Of a stretch of DNA of 64,000 bases, positions 62,941-64,000 are shown piece after piece. Positions within the stretch are counted from its first letter, which is position 1, and the number at the start of each line of letters is the position of its first letter. The DNA is taken from the NCBI GenBank assembly GCA_023460975.1, contig JAEWOG010000016.1:86777-150776 (forward strand). Reading direction: 5' to 3'. The notes below the pieces were generated by a model. That model was not told where the DNA came from and ran no database searches. It saw only the letters and a list, made by a program, of their open reading frames with translations. A program made the position numbers and the translations under genes. The DNA is from Actinomycetes bacterium (GTDB lineage Bacteria > Actinomycetota > Actinomycetes > Propionibacteriales > Nocardioidaceae).

Positions 62941-64000
62941 GTGAACCGACCCACCCTCCGTCGCTCCGCGGCGGCCCTGAGCACGGCAGCCCTCGTGGCG
63001 CTCACGCTCGCCTCGTGCAGTTCGGACGACTCCGACTCCGAGTCCGGCGCCGTCGAGATCACCATCGGCACCTTCAACGAGTTCGGGTACGAGGAACTCA
63101 TCGAGGAGTGGAACGCCGAGAACCCCGACATCCAGGTCACCCAGCGCAAGCTCGGCACCTGGGACGACGCCAAGGCGAACCTCTACACCAAGCTCGCCAG
63201 CGGCTCCGGCCTCAGCGACATCGAGGCCATCGAGGGCGACGCCATGCCCGCGATCCTCGCCGAGTCCGACGCCTTCGTCGACCTCACCGACCCCGAGCTC
63301 GAGGGGCGCTGGCTCGACTGGAAGGCGGCGCAGGGGACCAACGCTGACGGCCAGGTCATCGGCTACGGCACCGACATCGGCCCCGAGGGGATCTGCTACC
63401 GAGGCGACCTCCTCAAGAAGGCCGGGCTGCCGAGCGAGCGAGACGAGGTCGCCCAGCGGTGGACCACGTGGGATGACTACTTCGCCGACGGCGCCGACTT
63501 CGTGAAGGCAATGCCCGACACCGCGTGGTACGACTCCAGCGGCGGCACCGCCCAGGCCATGCTCAACCAGGTGGCCAACCCGTTCGAGGCCGACGACAAC
63601 ACCATCGACGTCGAGAACCCCGAGCTCAAGGCCGTGTGGGACGCCCTCGTCGACAACATGGCACTCTCCTCACGCATCAGCCAGTGGAGCGACGACTGGA
63701 ACGCCTCCTTCCAGAACGACGGCTTCGCCACCATGGCCTGCCCCGGCTGGATGATGGGCGTCATCGAAGGAAACTCCGCCGGAGTCACCGGCTGGGACTT
63801 CGCCGACGTCTTCCCCGGCGGCGGCGGCAACTGGGGCGGCTCGTTCCTGACCGTGCCCGCGCAGAGCGAGCACCCGGAGGAGGCGAAGGAGTTCGCCGCG
63901 TGGATCACCGCGCCTGAGCAGCAGATCCGGGCCTTCGGAGCCATCGGCGCCTGGCCCAGCACCGTCGAGGCTCAGGAGTCCCCCGACGTCCTGAGCGCCA
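62941..64000 (+). CDS. Sugar ABC transporter substrate-binding lipoprotein (3' truncated by window)
   Basis: The frame is open from GTG 62941 to the end of the window (353 codons). A lipoprotein signal ends in the lipobox LASC (near residue 26). The mature part is a type I solute-binding fold (VEITIGTFNEFGYEELIEEWNAENPDIQV; LYTKLASGSGLSDIEAIEGDAMPAIL) of the sugar-binding group. AGGAG is 7-8 bases before the GTG. The CebR-like operators and the divergent MsiK-like ATPase suggest a cello-oligosaccharide or related sugar. Permease genes would lie beyond the window. Confidence 0.88.
   Translation, partial: MNRPTLRRSAAALSTAALVALTLASCSSDDSDSESGAVEITIGTFNEFGYEELIEEWNAENPDIQVTQRKLGTWDDAKANLYTKLASGSGLSDIEAIEGDAMPAILAESDAFVDLTDPELEGRWLDWKAAQGTNADGQVIGYGTDIGPEGICYRGDLLKKAGLPSERDEVAQRWTTWDDYFADGADFVKAMPDTAWYDSSGGTAQAMLNQVANPFEADDNTIDVENPELKAVWDALVDNMALSSRISQWSDDWNASFQNDGFATMACPGWMMGVIEGNSAGVTGWDFADVFPGGGGNWGGSFLTVPAQSEHPEEAKEFAAWITAPEQQIRAFGAIGAWPSTVEAQESPDVLSA

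Noticed and set aside
1..64000. tRNA or rRNA genes
   Set aside because: No cloverleaf with the conserved TTC-containing T arm, and no rRNA-like stretch, was noticed in the intergenic regions; short gaps were inspected only by eye.

Overview
The window is a contiguous piece of a high-GC actinobacterial chromosome. GTG starts are frequent, and many genes are coupled by ATGA or GTGA overlaps. Mycothiol synthase (mshD), a GlnR-type regulator, an HbhA-like protein, an MsiK-like sugar ATPase and two gene blocks ordered as in mycobacteria (Rv0474-Rv0476 and Rv0813c-Rv0820) all point to Actinomycetes. The abundant GGTCGAGC..TGTCGAGACC repeats are, from memory, common in Nocardioides-like genomes, so a Nocardioidaceae-type organism is likely. 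The species cannot be fixed by eye.

Layout. 1-4.4 kb: end of a DUF4012 gene, dTDP-rhamnose synthesis (rmlB and a fused rmlC-rmlD) and a mannose-phosphate-type cupin. 4.4-6.2 kb: XRE regulator, HbhA-like protein and DUF2516, with a perfect palindrome before the regulator. 6.3-16.5 kb: asparaginase, APS kinase, low-molecular-weight tyrosine phosphatase, TauE exporter, BKACE enzyme, D-aminoacyl-tRNA deacylase, GH16 glucanase, cysD-cysN and a Tat-exported protein, with repeat clusters between them. 16.6-36.8 kb: a large surface-polysaccharide locus. It holds an epimerase and acyltransferase on +, then a long, mostly overlapping minus-strand run: double-domain glycosyltransferase, Wzx flippase, Wzy polymerase, glycosyltransferase, L-FucNAc genes (CapG, CapF and CapE types), a WbjF-like SDR, a WbuB-like glycosyltransferase, a WbpL-like initiating transferase and a WbpM-like dehydratase. 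Divergent from it lies a three-gene HprK-like / PqqD-nucleotidyltransferase / PqqD cassette, then a Wzc-like tyrosine kinase. 37-44 kb: two more Tat proteins, VanZ, a glycerophosphodiesterase, an ABC-ATPase remnant, two decayed insertion sequences (IS481 and IS5 types) and a collagen-like protein. 44-49 kb: metX, metY and a sulfurtransferase / SseC / DUF4395 / thioredoxin block. 49-60 kb: a large surface protein, moaD, glnR, mshD, ygfZ, a Fur-family regulator, nitrobindin, a DsrE-like protein, and the phosphate block ppk, DUF47 and pit. 60-64 kb: an AbiEi/endonuclease-like protein and a divergent sugar ABC importer with CebR-like operators.

Together the genes support building and exporting a Wzx/Wzy-type glycan that probably contains L-FucNAc and a 6-deoxy-HexNAc starter, with rhamnose available. 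The kinase (35.4 kb) and phosphatase (8.5 kb) could form its tyrosine-phosphorylation pair. A second theme is sulfur: sulfate activation, methionine sulfhydrylation and thiosulfate handling.

The two least explained items are these. (1) Three intergenic arrays of a GCGTCATAC/GTATGACGC half-site sit on a roughly 30-bp period. They are built around five 44-nt hairpins, and two of them flank the AbiEi/endonuclease-like gene. (2) The HprK-like/PqqD/nucleotidyltransferase cassette shares its components with RiPP (lasso-peptide) kinase systems but has no visible peptide or cyclase.
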